DNA of 64,000 nucleotides. Origin: Thiodiazotropha sp037384425 (GTDB lineage Bacteria > Pseudomonadota > Gammaproteobacteria > Chromatiales > Chromatiaceae). Below are positions 24,552 to 38,687 of the stretch, one piece after another (the stretch's first letter is position 1; every line of letters begins with the position of its first letter). Location: the NCBI GenBank assembly GCA_037384425.1, contig JARROA010000002.1:135358-199357 (forward strand). Direction: 5' to 3'. The notes under the pieces are model-generated. The model did no database searches. It had not been told where the DNA came from and worked only from the letters and a program-made list of their open reading frames with translations. Position numbers and translations under genes: made by a program.

Positions 24552-25196
24552 ATGATTGAGAACATATCCATCTTCGCGGGTCTGGCGCCAGCGGATCGCG
24601 AGATGATCGAACAACGCGTGGTGAAAAGGAGTTACCCCAAGAATACGATCATTCTCTCCGAAGGCGACAGCAGCGACTCGCTCTACCTGATCCTCAGCGG
24701 CAAGGTGAAGGTCTTTCTCAACGATGAGAACGGCAAGGAGGCGATCATCAACTATCAGGAGGCGGGCGAGTATTTCGGCGAACTCTCGCTCATCGACGAC
24801 TGCACCCGTTCGGCCTCGATCATGACGACGGAACCCTGCACGCTTGCCGTCATCACCAAGCAGGCCTTCCATCAGATCATGCAGGACAGCCCCGCCATCG
24901 CCATCCATCTGCTGAAGGATCTGGTGCATCGGGTCAGAACCCTCACCGAAGAGGTCAGGAGTCTTGCCCTGTCCGATGTCTACGGTCGTCTGAGCAAGAC
25001 GCTTCTCGGCATGGCGGTGGAGCGTGACGGCGAATGGGTGATCGACGAGCCCTTCACCCAGCAGGAACTGGCCAACCGTATCGGTGCCTCGCGTGAGATG
25101 GTCTGTCGCATCATCAAGGATCTGGTCAAGGGCGGTTATCTCACCACGGGTCCAAAACAGACCGTCATCCACAAAACCCTTCCAAAGCGCTATTGA
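24552..25196 (+). CDS. Crp/Fnr-family transcription regulator
   Basis: A 214-residue regulator with an N-terminal cyclic-nucleotide-binding domain and a C-terminal winged helix. The cNMP phosphate-binding cassette is FGELSLIDDCTRSAS, with the Gly-Glu and Arg-Ser pairs that hold cAMP in Crp. The recognition helix is QQELANRIGASREMVCRII. No Fnr-type N-terminal cysteine cluster is present, so it is a cAMP-type regulator. The gene diverges from the CHASE2 cyclase over 102 bp, which suggests that the cyclase feeds this regulator. Starts upstream of ATG 24552 would add a non-homologous leader. Which genes it controls is unknown. Confidence 0.9.
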   Translation: MIENISIFAGLAPADREMIEQRVVKRSYPKNTIILSEGDSSDSLYLILSGKVKVFLNDENGKEAIINYQEAGEYFGELSLIDDCTRSASIMTTEPCTLAVITKQAFHQIMQDSPAIAIHLLKDLVHRVRTLTEEVRSLALSDVYGRLSKTLLGMAVERDGEWVIDEPFTQQELANRIGASREMVCRIIKDLVKGGYLTTGPKQTVIHKTLPKRY

Positions 25197-25260
25197 TGGG
25201 ATTGTCAGCGACCTGCTGAGTGCTTCCGGTCATCCTGTGACGATGAAGCAGGGCTTGCGC

Positions 25261-25282
25261 TAGGGTGGGGCCCCACCCACCA
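25261..25282. repeat. Fragment of type A palindromic repeat
   Basis: A 22-bp piece (TAGGGTGGGGCCCCACCCAC...) of the repeat found at 3015 and 15371. It lies 65 bp after the Crp-type gene. Confidence 0.55.
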
Positions 25283-25383
25283 GTGATCCTCGATATCCCA
25301 GGCGAAACCTGACGCAGATCAGGATATCCACTCTCGTTAATCCCGCACGACAGGTCACACATCGGGCGTGAATATTTCACAGA

Positions 25384-25568
25384 CGACCGCCTTCGCCTTC
25401 CCTAACCTGAGCCATGTTGGGCGATAAAGCCCGGCGACCTGCTTTTCCAATGCGCAGTGGAAGCTGCCGGGAGTAACCCTGTGTTCGACAGGATTCCGAT
25501 AGTAAAGTCTGCGTGCGGGAGAAGCATTTCCTCCACTTTGCCCTCCGCACTCTGCGGAGGGCTTTTTT
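25384..25568 (+). ncRNA. Probable structured small RNA
   Basis: About 185 bp with no coding frame of interest but several nested hairpins and a strong terminator at its end. Visible stems are GGGC/GCCC around 25419-25432, a long interrupted stem (CCCGGC...GCCGGG with GCTTTTCCA/TGGAAGC inside, about 25428-25473), CCTGT/ACAGG with a GTTCG-type loop near 25480-25496, and the terminator. The 5' end is approximate. It could be a trans-acting small RNA or the processed 3' end of the crp-type transcript. It does not match 6S, SRP, tmRNA or RNase P RNA as I know them, and a partial resemblance to the B12 box (GACCTGC) is too little to call a riboswitch. Confidence 0.5.
25540..25568 (+). terminator. 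Strong intrinsic terminator
   Basis: A perfect 9-bp stem (GCCCTCCGC 25540-25548, GCGGAGGGC 25554-25562) with a 5-base loop is followed by six T residues. It ends the structured region downstream of the Crp-type gene. Confidence 0.92.
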
Positions 25569-25598
25569 ACCAATCGGCAGCACTCATGAGTTTCGTTT

Positions 25599-25619
25599 CG
25601 GTGGGGCCCTGCCACACCA
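25599..25619. repeat. Fragment of type A palindromic repeat
   Basis: CGGTGGGGCCCTGCCACACC, a degenerate half of the type A unit, lies between the terminator at 25568 and the cnoX stop at 25685. Confidence 0.5.
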
Positions 25620-25684
25620 TTGAGCACAGAGATTGAAGCAGACGTAAGACGTGGAAGTGTCCGTTCAGGTCGGCTGACAGTCAA

Positions 25685-26548
25685 TCAATGCAGGATGTTG
25701 AACATCCGGTTGCGATAACGTTTCACCAGCGGGCCCTGACCGCCGAGCATGTCGAAGATACGCAGCATGTCCTTGCGCGCCGCGTCATCGCCGTATTCCC
25801 GATCCTGTTGCATCAGGGTCAGCAACAGCTCCAGCGCCCCTTCCAGATCGTTCTGCATGATCTTGTGCGAGGCCAGCTGGTGCAGGGCCTCGCTGTCGGC
25901 CGGGTTCTCCTGCAACCGTTTCTCAAGCGCTTCTGGCGACGGTGTGTCGGCACTGGAGCGGTCGAACTGAAGGCGCGCCAGCATGGCGCTGACCTCGGGG
26001 TTTTTCTTCTCCTCCTCCGGTAGGGCTTCGAGTTGCTGCTCCGCCTCGTCGAATTTGCCGATGGTTGCCAGATAGCGGGCGTTGGCCAGCATCACCCGCG
26101 GGCTGCCCGGGTCCATCTGCGCCGCCTGCTGGATCAGGGTGCCGGCATTGTCGGCATCGCCCTGCAGCAGCAGCTGTTCGGCCTGGGCCAGCAACCCGTC
26201 CGACTCCCGGGGGATGTATTTGTCGATGAAGCTGCGGACTTCGGTTTCGGGCAGGGCGCCCATGAATTCGTCCACCATCTCGCCCTTGAGGAAAAGCTTG
26301 ACGCAGGGGATGCTGCGGATGCCGAAATGGGCCGCCAGCTGCTGCTGTTCCTCGGTGTTGACCTTGGCCAGGATGAACTTGCCCTGATACTCGTCGGCTA
26401 GCTTGGTCAGGGTCGGTGTCAGCGCTTTGCAGGGGTTACACCATTCGGCCCAGAAATCGACCAGTACCGGCCGGCTCATGGAGGTCTGCAGCACCACCTG
26501 CTGGAAGTTCTCCACTGTGACATCGTAGATAAAGGATGAGTCGGCCAT
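25685..26548 (-). CDS. cnoX: Thioredoxin-fold co-chaperone CnoX (YbbN)
   Basis: A 287-residue protein, matching the length of E. coli CnoX/YbbN. An N-terminal thioredoxin domain (VLVDFWAEWCNPCKAL) is followed by a helical TPR-like region to the C-terminus (LLAQAEQLLLQGDADNAG, PRVMLANARYLATIGKFDEA). The family holds unfolded, oxidation-sensitive clients and passes them to GroEL/ES and DnaK. Unlike the E. coli protein, which has lost the first redox cysteine, this one keeps a CxxC pair (CNPC), so it may also act in thiol-disulfide exchange. ATG 26548 matches the family N-terminus. It diverges from trxC. Confidence 0.9.
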   Translation of the reverse strand: MADSSFIYDVTVENFQQVVLQTSMSRPVLVDFWAEWCNPCKALTPTLTKLADEYQGKFILAKVNTEEQQQLAAHFGIRSIPCVKLFLKGEMVDEFMGALPETEVRSFIDKYIPRESDGLLAQAEQLLLQGDADNAGTLIQQAAQMDPGSPRVMLANARYLATIGKFDEAEQQLEALPEEEKKNPEVSAMLARLQFDRSSADTPSPEALEKRLQENPADSEALHQLASHKIMQNDLEGALELLLTLMQQDREYGDDAARKDMLRIFDMLGGQGPLVKRYRNRMFNILH

Positions 26549-26672
26549 CACTGAAGCTCCTGTCGGAATACTGAAACCGCCGCCATTATACTGAATCCGG
26601 GCGGGAATGAAGGCTTGAAATCGGTCAGCCGGCGCCCCACCTGATAGGCAGTCAACAAGCTGGAAGATCTCC

Positions 26673-27110
<438 letters not shown>

Positions 27111-27283
27111 GCCGATTTTCCGGTGATCGGATTAGACAGCCCCATCCGCCATAAGTAGAATGGCACCTGTCGATAGGGGGGTACGAAACAGCCCGCCGGT
27201 CGACACTTACAACGTTGAGATTCCCTGGGGTGGGCACGTCGCGGTCCGCCCCTTTTTGCACGCCTGCAAAATCGGAGAGATTC

Positions 27284-28426
27284 TTGAGAAAACCAGCAAT
27301 TCTGGTCCTGGAAGACGGCAGCCAGTTCAGGGGTGATGCCATCGGCGCCGAGGGTGAGACCGTCGGCGAAGTGGTCTTCAATACGGCGATGACCGGATAT
27401 CAGGAGATTCTGACCGATCCCTCCTACAGCCGGCAGATCGTTACCCTCACCTATCCCCATATCGGAAATACCGGCGTCAATGCCGAGGACGAGGAGTCGG
27501 AGCGGATCCACGCCGCCGGACTGGTGATCAAGGATCTGCCGCTGATCACCAGCAACTGGCGTTCGGAGGACTCCCTCGAAGCCTATCTGCAGCGCCACGG
27601 CATCGTCGCCATCGCCGATATCGATACTCGTCGTTTGACCCGTATCCTGCGGGAGAAGGGCGCCCAGAACGGCTGCATAATGGCAGGTGATGAGATCGAC
27701 GAAGCCCGGGCCCTGGAGCTGGCCAAGGGCTTTGCCGGCCTCAAGGGCATGGACCTGGCCAAAGAAGTGACCACCCGGACACCCTATGTATGGGCTCAGG
27801 GCACCTGGTCGCTGGAGGAGGGCTTGCCCGACGACGCCCAACTGGCCGATGAGAAGCTGCCTTATCACGTGGTGGCCTATGACTACGGCATCAAGCGCAA
27901 CATCCTGCGCATGCTGGTCGACCGCGGCTGCCGGGTCACCGTGGTACCGGCACAGATGCCGGCAGACGAGGTGCTGGCGCTGCAGCCCGACGGTGTCTTT
28001 CTCTCCAATGGGCCGGGCGATCCCGAACCCTGCGACTACGCCATCGAAGCGATCGGCAAAATCGTCGATAGCGGCCTGCCGGTATTCGGCATCTGCCTCG
28101 GACACCAGCTGCTGGGCCTGGCATCCGGTGCCCGCACGGTGAAGATGAAGTTCGGCCACCATGGCGCCAACCATCCGGTGCAGGACCTGGAGCGGGGTAC
28201 TGTCATGATCAGCAGCCAGAACCACGGTTTCGCGGTGGACGAAACGACCCTGCCCGATACGCTGAGAGCTACCCACCGCTCGCTCTTCGACGGCACCCTG
28301 CAGGGTATCCACCGCACCGACCAGCCGGCCTTCAGTTTCCAGGGGCATCCGGAAGCCAGCCCCGGTCCCCATGATGTGGCTCCGGTATTCGATCACTTCA
28401 TCGATTTGATCAAGCAGCGGGGTTGA
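27284..28426 (+). CDS. carA: Carbamoyl-phosphate synthase small subunit
   Basis: A 380-residue glutamine amidotransferase subunit that makes ammonia from glutamine for CarB, feeding arginine and pyrimidine synthesis. The N-terminal domain begins LRKPAILVLEDGSQFRG, matching the family, and the class I amidotransferase triad is visible as Cys in GICLGHQLLG and His/Glu in QGHPEASPGPHD. Homology places the start at TTG 27284, with CGGAGAGA directly upstream. An ATG or GTG further up would add a non-homologous leader. CarB follows after 103 bp. Confidence 0.96.
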   Translation: MRKPAILVLEDGSQFRGDAIGAEGETVGEVVFNTAMTGYQEILTDPSYSRQIVTLTYPHIGNTGVNAEDEESERIHAAGLVIKDLPLITSNWRSEDSLEAYLQRHGIVAIADIDTRRLTRILREKGAQNGCIMAGDEIDEARALELAKGFAGLKGMDLAKEVTTRTPYVWAQGTWSLEEGLPDDAQLADEKLPYHVVAYDYGIKRNILRMLVDRGCRVTVVPAQMPADEVLALQPDGVFLSNGPGDPEPCDYAIEAIGKIVDSGLPVFGICLGHQLLGLASGARTVKMKFGHHGANHPVQDLERGTVMISSQNHGFAVDETTLPDTLRATHRSLFDGTLQGIHRTDQPAFSFQGHPEASPGPHDVAPVFDHFIDLIKQRG

Positions 28427-28529
28427 CGCCCGACAAGCCCATCGGAAGCGGAAAGGTACTCGGTGGTTTTTTTCATGCTGTAGGGTGACTCGCGTCCCTG
28501 TGCGGCCAAACAGATTCAACGGTTGTTAA

Positions 28530-31739
<3,210 letters not shown>

Positions 31740-31760
31740 AGGCGCCGAGAGGAATCGACT

Positions 31761-32237
31761 ATGAGTAAGGTACCGCTGACCGCCAAGGGCGCCGCCAAGC
31801 TTCAGGAGGAGCTGAAGCGGCTGAAGGGCGTCGAGCGCCCGAAGATCATCAAGGCTATCGCAGAGGCGCGCGAGCATGGCGATCTGAAGGAGAATGCAGA
31901 GTACCATGCGGCCCGTGAGCAGCAGAGCTTCGTCGAGGGTCGGATCAAGGATATCGAGGGCAAACTCTCCCACGCCCAGATCATCGACGTGACCAAACTG
32001 GATGCCGGCGGCAAGGTGGTCTTCGGTGCCACAGTGGTGGTGCTGGAGCTCGACAACGATGCCGAATTCACCTACCAGATCGTGGGCGACGACGAGGCCG
32101 ACATCAAGAACAATCTGATCTCCATCAGCTCTCCCATCGCCCGCGCCCTGATCGGCAAGCAGGAGGGAGACGATGTCTTTCTGGAGACGCCGGGCGGCAA
32201 GCGGGAGTTCGAGATCCTGGAAGTGCGCTACGAGTAA
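31761..32237 (+). CDS. greA: Transcript cleavage factor GreA
   Basis: A 158-residue protein that enters the RNA polymerase secondary channel and stimulates cleavage of backtracked transcripts. The N-terminal coiled coil (EELKRLKGVERPKIIKAI) with the acidic tip near REHGDLKENAEYHAAREQQ is followed by the globular C-terminal domain (GATVVVLELDNDAEFTYQ). It lies 21 bp after carB, as in Pseudomonas and relatives. The ATG follows GAGAGGA. No clear terminator follows; instead a composite palindromic element separates it from convergent yhbY. Confidence 0.97.
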   Translation: MSKVPLTAKGAAKLQEELKRLKGVERPKIIKAIAEAREHGDLKENAEYHAAREQQSFVEGRIKDIEGKLSHAQIIDVTKLDAGGKVVFGATVVVLELDNDAEFTYQIVGDDEADIKNNLISISSPIARALIGKQEGDDVFLETPGGKREFEILEVRYE

Positions 32238-32470
32238 TTAATTTCGAATTGTGAATTTTGAATGTCGAATTGAGGTGTTCGCTTCGCTCACGTCTGATTA
32301 GCTTTCCCCTCTCCCCAACCCCTCTCCCGCAAGGGGAGAGGGGTTTTCAGGGGGCACCCAACCTGACAGGAAGATTCCCTCTCCCCTTGCGGGAGAGGGC
32401 CAGGGAGAGGGGGGATAAAAACCGTACGCGCAGCGCACACCCCCAATTCACAATTCAACATTCAAAATCA
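32238..32470. repeat. Composite inverted-repeat (MITE/REPIN-like) element
   Basis: About 230 bp between the convergent greA and yhbY. Its ends are AT-rich and roughly inverted (GAATTGTGAATTTTGAATG near 32247-32265 versus CATTCAAAATC preceded by AATTCACAATTCAA near 32445-32470). The middle has CT/GA-rich palindromic units: CCCCTCTCCCGCAAGGGGAG at 32323-32342, then an inverted arrangement near 32380-32405. No open frame fits. The right end abuts the yhbY stop codon. The overall form suggests a non-autonomous mobile element. Confidence 0.65.
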
Positions 32471-32764
32471 AATCACGATCCGGTTTTTCTTTTTCTTCGG
32501 ATTGGGCCGGTAGAAGACAGCCACCCGGCCGATGATCTGCACCAGCGAGGCCGTAAGCCGGGTCACGATCTCCCCGCTGAGCGCCTCCCGGTCGGCCTTG
32601 TCGGCGCCGGCCAGCTTCACCTTGATCAGTTCGTGGATATCGAGGGTCGAGTCGATCTCCGCCAGCACGTTCTCGCTCAGGCCGTGCTGGCCGACGATGA
32701 CCACGGGTTTGAGGGGGTGGGCCAGCTTTTTCAGCTCGCGGATCTGGGCGGAGGTCAGTGCCAT
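32468..32764 (-). CDS. yhbY: Ribosome-assembly RNA-binding protein YhbY
   Basis: A 98-residue CRM-domain protein that associates with pre-50S ribosomes. The CRM motif is PVVIVGQHGLSENV, the GxxG loop being the RNA contact. The C-terminal KKKKNRIVI tail is basic. It begins at ATG 32764; extended starts overlap the divergent rlmE promoter and are not homologous. It lies between greA and rlmE but on the opposite strand, as in other gammaproteobacteria. Confidence 0.94.
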   Translation of the reverse strand: MALTSAQIRELKKLAHPLKPVVIVGQHGLSENVLAEIDSTLDIHELIKVKLAGADKADREALSGEIVTRLTASLVQIIGRVAVFYRPNPKKKKNRIVI

Positions 32765-32848
32765 TGGAATTCTGCCGGTTGTCTGTGCGGGGGCGGATTC
32801 TAGCTGGTTTCCGGGTATGATTGAAACTGAACATTCAGAATTAAACCG

Positions 32849-33469
32849 ATGAAACGCAGCAAAAGCAGCCGCCAGTGGCTGGATCGCCACTTCAAAGATA
32901 CCTACGTCAAGCAGGCCCAAAAAGCCGGGTATCGTTCACGTGCGGCATTCAAGCTGTTGGAAATCCAGGAAAAAGATAGGGTTATCAAACCGGGTATGCG
33001 GGTGGTGGACCTGGGTGCGGCCCCCGGAGGCTGGAGCCAGATCGCGCGGGATCTGGTGGGCGAGAAAGGGCAGGTGATCGCCCTCGATATCCTGCCCATG
33101 GATCCAATTGCCGGTGTCGAGATCATCCAGGGGGACTTTCGCGAGGACGAACCGCTGTCCCGATTGCGGAATCTCCTGGGCGGTGAGCCGGTCGATCTTG
33201 TAATTTCCGATATGGCACCCAATGTTACGGGTATGGCCAGTGTGGATCAGCCGCGCGCCATGTATCTGTGTGAACTGGCTCTGGATTTCGCCCGGGAGAG
33301 CTTGAAGCCGGGCGGCGGTTTTGTCATCAAGGTCTTTCAGGGGGCCGGATTCGACGAGTTCATCAAATCCGTTCGCCAGTCTTTCGGGCGCGTGGTGAGT
33401 CGCAAGCCGGCGTCATCACGGGCGAAAAGCCGTGAGATCTACCTGGTAGCAGGGAACTTTAAGATATAG
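32849..33469 (+). CDS. rlmE: 23S rRNA 2'-O-ribose methyltransferase (U2552)
   Basis: A 206-residue SAM-dependent methyltransferase, also known as RrmJ/FtsJ, which methylates U2552 in the A-loop of 23S rRNA. The SAM-binding motif is VVDLGAAPGGWSQ, and the K-D-K-E catalytic tetrad is visible: Lys in RSRAAFKLLEI, Asp in ISDMAPNVTG, Lys in GGGFVIKVFQG and Glu in SREIYLV. The ATG 32849 directly follows AAACC. The gene diverges from yhbY and precedes ftsH, the conserved order. Confidence 0.97.
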   Translation: MKRSKSSRQWLDRHFKDTYVKQAQKAGYRSRAAFKLLEIQEKDRVIKPGMRVVDLGAAPGGWSQIARDLVGEKGQVIALDILPMDPIAGVEIIQGDFREDEPLSRLRNLLGGEPVDLVISDMAPNVTGMASVDQPRAMYLCELALDFARESLKPGGGFVIKVFQGAGFDEFIKSVRQSFGRVVSRKPASSRAKSREIYLVAGNFKI

Positions 33470-33640
33470 TACCGTACCAATCAGTTAATCCGACAAATCA
33501 GGCAGTTGCACCTCACCGGGCCTGACCGGCGATCTGCGACAGGGGTATCCCGGCTCCGGGCAAAGGGGCACCGACCTGATGCGGAATCCAGTTCCGCCCA
33601 CGTAGGCGGGATGATATGCGAGGTTTACGCTTTGAACGAC

Positions 33641-35560
<1,920 letters not shown>

Positions 35561-35575
35561 CATCCTTGAACCACC

Positions 35576-36409
35576 TTGATTCTTGATTGCGGTGGAAAAC
35601 CCCTTGACCTGGGACGACCCCAGGTCATGGGGATCCTCAATCTGACCCCGGACTCCTTTTCTGACGGTGGCCGCTTCCTGGCCAGGGATGCGGCGTTGCG
35701 CCATGCCGAGCAGATGGTGGAGGAGGGAGCCGGCATCATCGATATCGGCGGCGAGTCGACCCGGCCGGGCGCCCAGCCCGTTTCTGTCGAGCAGGAACTG
35801 GAGCGGGTGGTGCCGGTGATCGAGACGCTGGCCAGTGGGATCGATGTCCCTATTTCCGTCGATACCCTCAAACCTTCGGTGATGCGCGAGGCAGTCGCCG
35901 CCGGCGCCGGACTGATCAACGACGTTATGGCGCTGCAGGCGCCGGGCGCCATCGAAACCGTGGCGGAGTTGAAGATTCCGGTCTGTCTCATGCACATGCA
36001 GGGTGAGCCCCGCACCATGCAGCGGCAACCGCACTACGATGACGTGGTGGCCGAGGTGCGTGACTTTCTGGCTGGGCGGGTGACGGCATGCGAGGCCGGA
36101 GGTATCCGGCGTGATCGCATCTTACTCGATCCCGGATTCGGCTTCGGTAAGACACTGGCGCACAATCTTTCGCTGCTGAAGCATTTGGCCAGCCTGGAAT
36201 CGCTCGGCCTGCCGCTGTTGGTGGGTATCTCAAGAAAAACGATGATCGGGTCGCTACTGAGTGAGGCTCCCGTCGATCGGCGGGTGACCGGTAGCGTGGC
36301 CGCTGCGGTGGTTGCAGTCATGCAGGGGGCGGCTATTATCAGAGCCCATGATGTAAGAGAGACCGTCGAGGCGCTCAAGGTCGCGTCGGCTGTCTTGTCG
36401 GCAGATTAG
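35576..36409 (+). CDS. folP: Dihydropteroate synthase
   Basis: A 277-residue TIM-barrel enzyme that joins 6-hydroxymethyl-dihydropterin pyrophosphate to p-aminobenzoate in folate synthesis; it is the sulfonamide target. Signatures are VMGILNLTPDSFSDGG and GAGIIDIGGESTRPGA, then SVDTLKPSV and LMHMQGEPRTMQ. The only in-frame start is TTG at 35576, because a stop (TGA at 35567) lies just upstream. No strong ribosome site is seen, so it is probably coupled to the preceding ftsH. Confidence 0.95.
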   Translation: MILDCGGKPLDLGRPQVMGILNLTPDSFSDGGRFLARDAALRHAEQMVEEGAGIIDIGGESTRPGAQPVSVEQELERVVPVIETLASGIDVPISVDTLKPSVMREAVAAGAGLINDVMALQAPGAIETVAELKIPVCLMHMQGEPRTMQRQPHYDDVVAEVRDFLAGRVTACEAGGIRRDRILLDPGFGFGKTLAHNLSLLKHLASLESLGLPLLVGISRKTMIGSLLSEAPVDRRVTGSVAAAVVAVMQGAAIIRAHDVRETVEALKVASAVLSAD

Positions 36410-36426
36410 AACAAGGGGGTTATGCA

Positions 36427-37779
36427 TTGAGTCGTAAATTCTTCGGCACCGATGGGGTGCGTGGTCGATTTGGCCAAGGGGTGATCACTCCCGAATTCGT
36501 GCTTAAACTGGGCTGGGCCGCAGGTCGGGTGCTCGGGACCGAGGCCAAGAGCCGTGTCCTGATCGGCAAGGACACCCGGATTTCCGGCTATCTGCTGGAG
36601 TCCGCCCTGGAGGCGGGACTGACTGCGGCGGGGGTCAGCATTACCTTGCTGGGACCGATGCCGACGCCCAGTGTGGCCTACCTAACCCGTACTCTGCATG
36701 CTCAGGCGGGCATCGTCATCAGCGCCTCTCACAATCCCTACCAGGACAACGGCATCAAATTCTTCTCCGCGGACGGTCTGAAACTCCCGGACGAGGTGGA
36801 GAGCGCCATCGAGGCGGAGATGGAGAAACCGCTGATCACCGTCGATTCCGCCAATCTGGGGCGGGCCGAAAAGATGGCGGCCGAGGGACGCTACATCGAA
36901 TTCTGTAAAAGCACCATCCCCTTGAGGACCCGCTTTCACGGCATGAAAATCGTCGTTGACTGCGCCAATGGCGCCACCTACAACATCGCTCCCTACGTCT
37001 TCGATGAAATGGGCGCGGAGGTGATCGCCATCGGCAATACGCCCAACGGTTTCAACATCAACGATGGCGTCGGCTCGACCCATCCGGAACACCTCAAACA
37101 GGCGGTGCGTGAGCACAAAGCAGATCTGGGCGTCGCCCTGGACGGCGATGGTGATCGCCTGATCATGGTCGACAACCAAGGGAATGAAGTGGACGGCGAC
37201 GAAATCCTCTACATCATCGCCCGTTCACGCATGCGTGTGGGGGAACTGAGGGGGGCGGTCGTCGGCACCCTGATGAGCAATCTGGGGCTGGAGAATGCCC
37301 TGCGTGAGCAGGGGGTCGTCTTCGAAAGGACCCAGGTGGGCGACCGCTACATCATGGAGCGCCTGTTCAGCAAAGGCTGGGTGCTCGGAGGTGAACAGTC
37401 GGGTCACATCATCTGTCTCGATCGCACCACCACCGGGGACGGCATCGTATCGGCCCTGCAGGTGCTGGCGGAGATGCACGCCACCGGCCACAGTCTGCAG
37501 GAACTCGCCAGCGGCATGACCAAGTACCCCCAGCAGCTGACCAACATCAAGCTCGGCAGCAAGACGCCGCAGGAGATCATGCAATCCGAGGCGGTAAGGA
37601 AGTCGGTACGGGAGGCGGAAGTCGAGATGGGCACGGGGGGCAGGGTGCTGTTGCGGCCCTCGGGTACTGAACCGCTGATCCGGGTCATGGTCGAGGGCAG
37701 TGACATGGAACTGGTGCGTCGCTTCTCCGACAATATCGCCGGTGTAGTGCAGGAGCAGGTGGGCGCGGAAACCGCCTGA
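36427..37779 (+). CDS. glmM: Phosphoglucosamine mutase
   Basis: A 450-residue enzyme that interconverts glucosamine-6-phosphate and glucosamine-1-phosphate for peptidoglycan and LPS precursors. It begins MSRKFFGTDGVRGRFG. The catalytic serine is in the SASHNPYQDNG motif, and the metal loop is DGDGDRL, as in the phosphohexomutase family. Translation starts at TTG 36427, with AAGGGGG upstream. It follows folP by 17 bp. Confidence 0.97.
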   Translation: MSRKFFGTDGVRGRFGQGVITPEFVLKLGWAAGRVLGTEAKSRVLIGKDTRISGYLLESALEAGLTAAGVSITLLGPMPTPSVAYLTRTLHAQAGIVISASHNPYQDNGIKFFSADGLKLPDEVESAIEAEMEKPLITVDSANLGRAEKMAAEGRYIEFCKSTIPLRTRFHGMKIVVDCANGATYNIAPYVFDEMGAEVIAIGNTPNGFNINDGVGSTHPEHLKQAVREHKADLGVALDGDGDRLIMVDNQGNEVDGDEILYIIARSRMRVGELRGAVVGTLMSNLGLENALREQGVVFERTQVGDRYIMERLFSKGWVLGGEQSGHIICLDRTTTGDGIVSALQVLAEMHATGHSLQELASGMTKYPQQLTNIKLGSKTPQEIMQSEAVRKSVREAEVEMGTGGRVLLRPSGTEPLIRVMVEGSDMELVRRFSDNIAGVVQEQVGAETA

Positions 37780-37855
37780 TTCCACCGGGTCGTGCCAGGA
37801 GAGTGCGCGGACAGAGGCGGAAGGCCGGCACAGGCTGATCGATGGTGATTGATTT

Positions 37856-37892
37856 AAAGCGCGTTGGCCGTTAAGCTAGCGCGCTTTCTTTT
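37856..37892 (+). terminator. Intrinsic terminator between glmM and tpiA
   Basis: AAAGCGCG (37856-37863) pairs with CGCGCTTT (37880-37887), with a T-rich tail (CTTTT). It may end the ftsH-glmM transcript before the tpiA start at 37912. Confidence 0.6.
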
Positions 37893-37911
37893 GACACGCA
37901 GGAGTCAGGGC

Positions 37912-38664
37912 ATGCGAAAACCACTGGTTGCCGGAAACTGGAAGATGAACGGTTCTCTGGAGAGCGTCCGTACCCTGTTGGATGGTATCAAAAGTGGTGT
38001 TGCTGCGGTGCAGAACGCGGATGTAGCTGTCTGCCCTCCCTATGTCTATCTGCCGGAAGCCGAAAAGCTGTTGGCCGGTACGGTCATCGCCTGGGGCGGT
38101 CAGGACCTCTCTACCGAGTCGTCCGGCGCCTATACCGGCGAGGTGGCCGCCTCCATGCTGAACGATTTCGGTTGCAAATACGTCATCGTCGGCCACTCGG
38201 AGCGTCGTACCTACCATGCCGAGAGTGACGAACTGGTGGCCAAGAAATACGCCGTGGCGCGCGCAGCTGGCCTGGTGCCGATTCTCTGTGTGGGTGAGAC
38301 CCTGGAAGAGCGCGAAGCCGGCATTACCGAAACCGTGGTCGCACGTCAGCTCGATGCTGTGATGGCACTCGAAGGCGTCGATGCGCTGAAGGACGGCGTG
38401 GTCGCCTATGAACCGGTCTGGGCCATCGGCACCGGCAAGACGGCCACACCCGATCAGGCGCAGGAGGTGCATGCCTTCATTCGCGGCCGGGTCGCGGAGA
38501 AGAGCGCGGAAGTGGCCGAGGGGCTGCGCATTCTCTACGGTGGCTCGATGAAACCCGATAACGCCAAGGAGCTGATCGGAAAGCCGGATATCGATGGTGG
38601 CCTGATTGGAGGAGCCTCCCTCAAGGCCGAAGACTTTCTCGGGATCTGCACCGCGGCCAACTAG
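37912..38664 (+). CDS. tpiA: Triose-phosphate isomerase
   Basis: A 250-residue TIM-barrel enzyme that interconverts dihydroxyacetone phosphate and glyceraldehyde-3-phosphate. Catalytic Lys is in AGNWKMNGS, His in IVGHSERR and Glu in YEPVWAIGTGK; the phosphate loop is YGGSMKPDNA. ATG 37912 is preceded by AGGAG. It lies between glmM and secG, the order known in Pseudomonas. Confidence 0.97.
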   Translation: MRKPLVAGNWKMNGSLESVRTLLDGIKSGVAAVQNADVAVCPPYVYLPEAEKLLAGTVIAWGGQDLSTESSGAYTGEVAASMLNDFGCKYVIVGHSERRTYHAESDELVAKKYAVARAAGLVPILCVGETLEEREAGITETVVARQLDAVMALEGVDALKDGVVAYEPVWAIGTGKTATPDQAQEVHAFIRGRVAEKSAEVAEGLRILYGGSMKPDNAKELIGKPDIDGGLIGGASLKAEDFLGICTAAN

Positions 38665-38687
38665 ATCCCGGAGTAGGCAATAGTTTT

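Noticed and set aside
25420..25475. Possible cobalamin riboswitch (GACCTGC resembles the B12 box)
   Set aside because: The other conserved elements are absent and no suitable gene follows; kept only as a structured RNA.
25384..25568. 6S RNA
   Set aside because: Length and stems fit loosely, but conserved 6S sequence blocks and the usual neighbours are missing, and a T-tract terminator is present.
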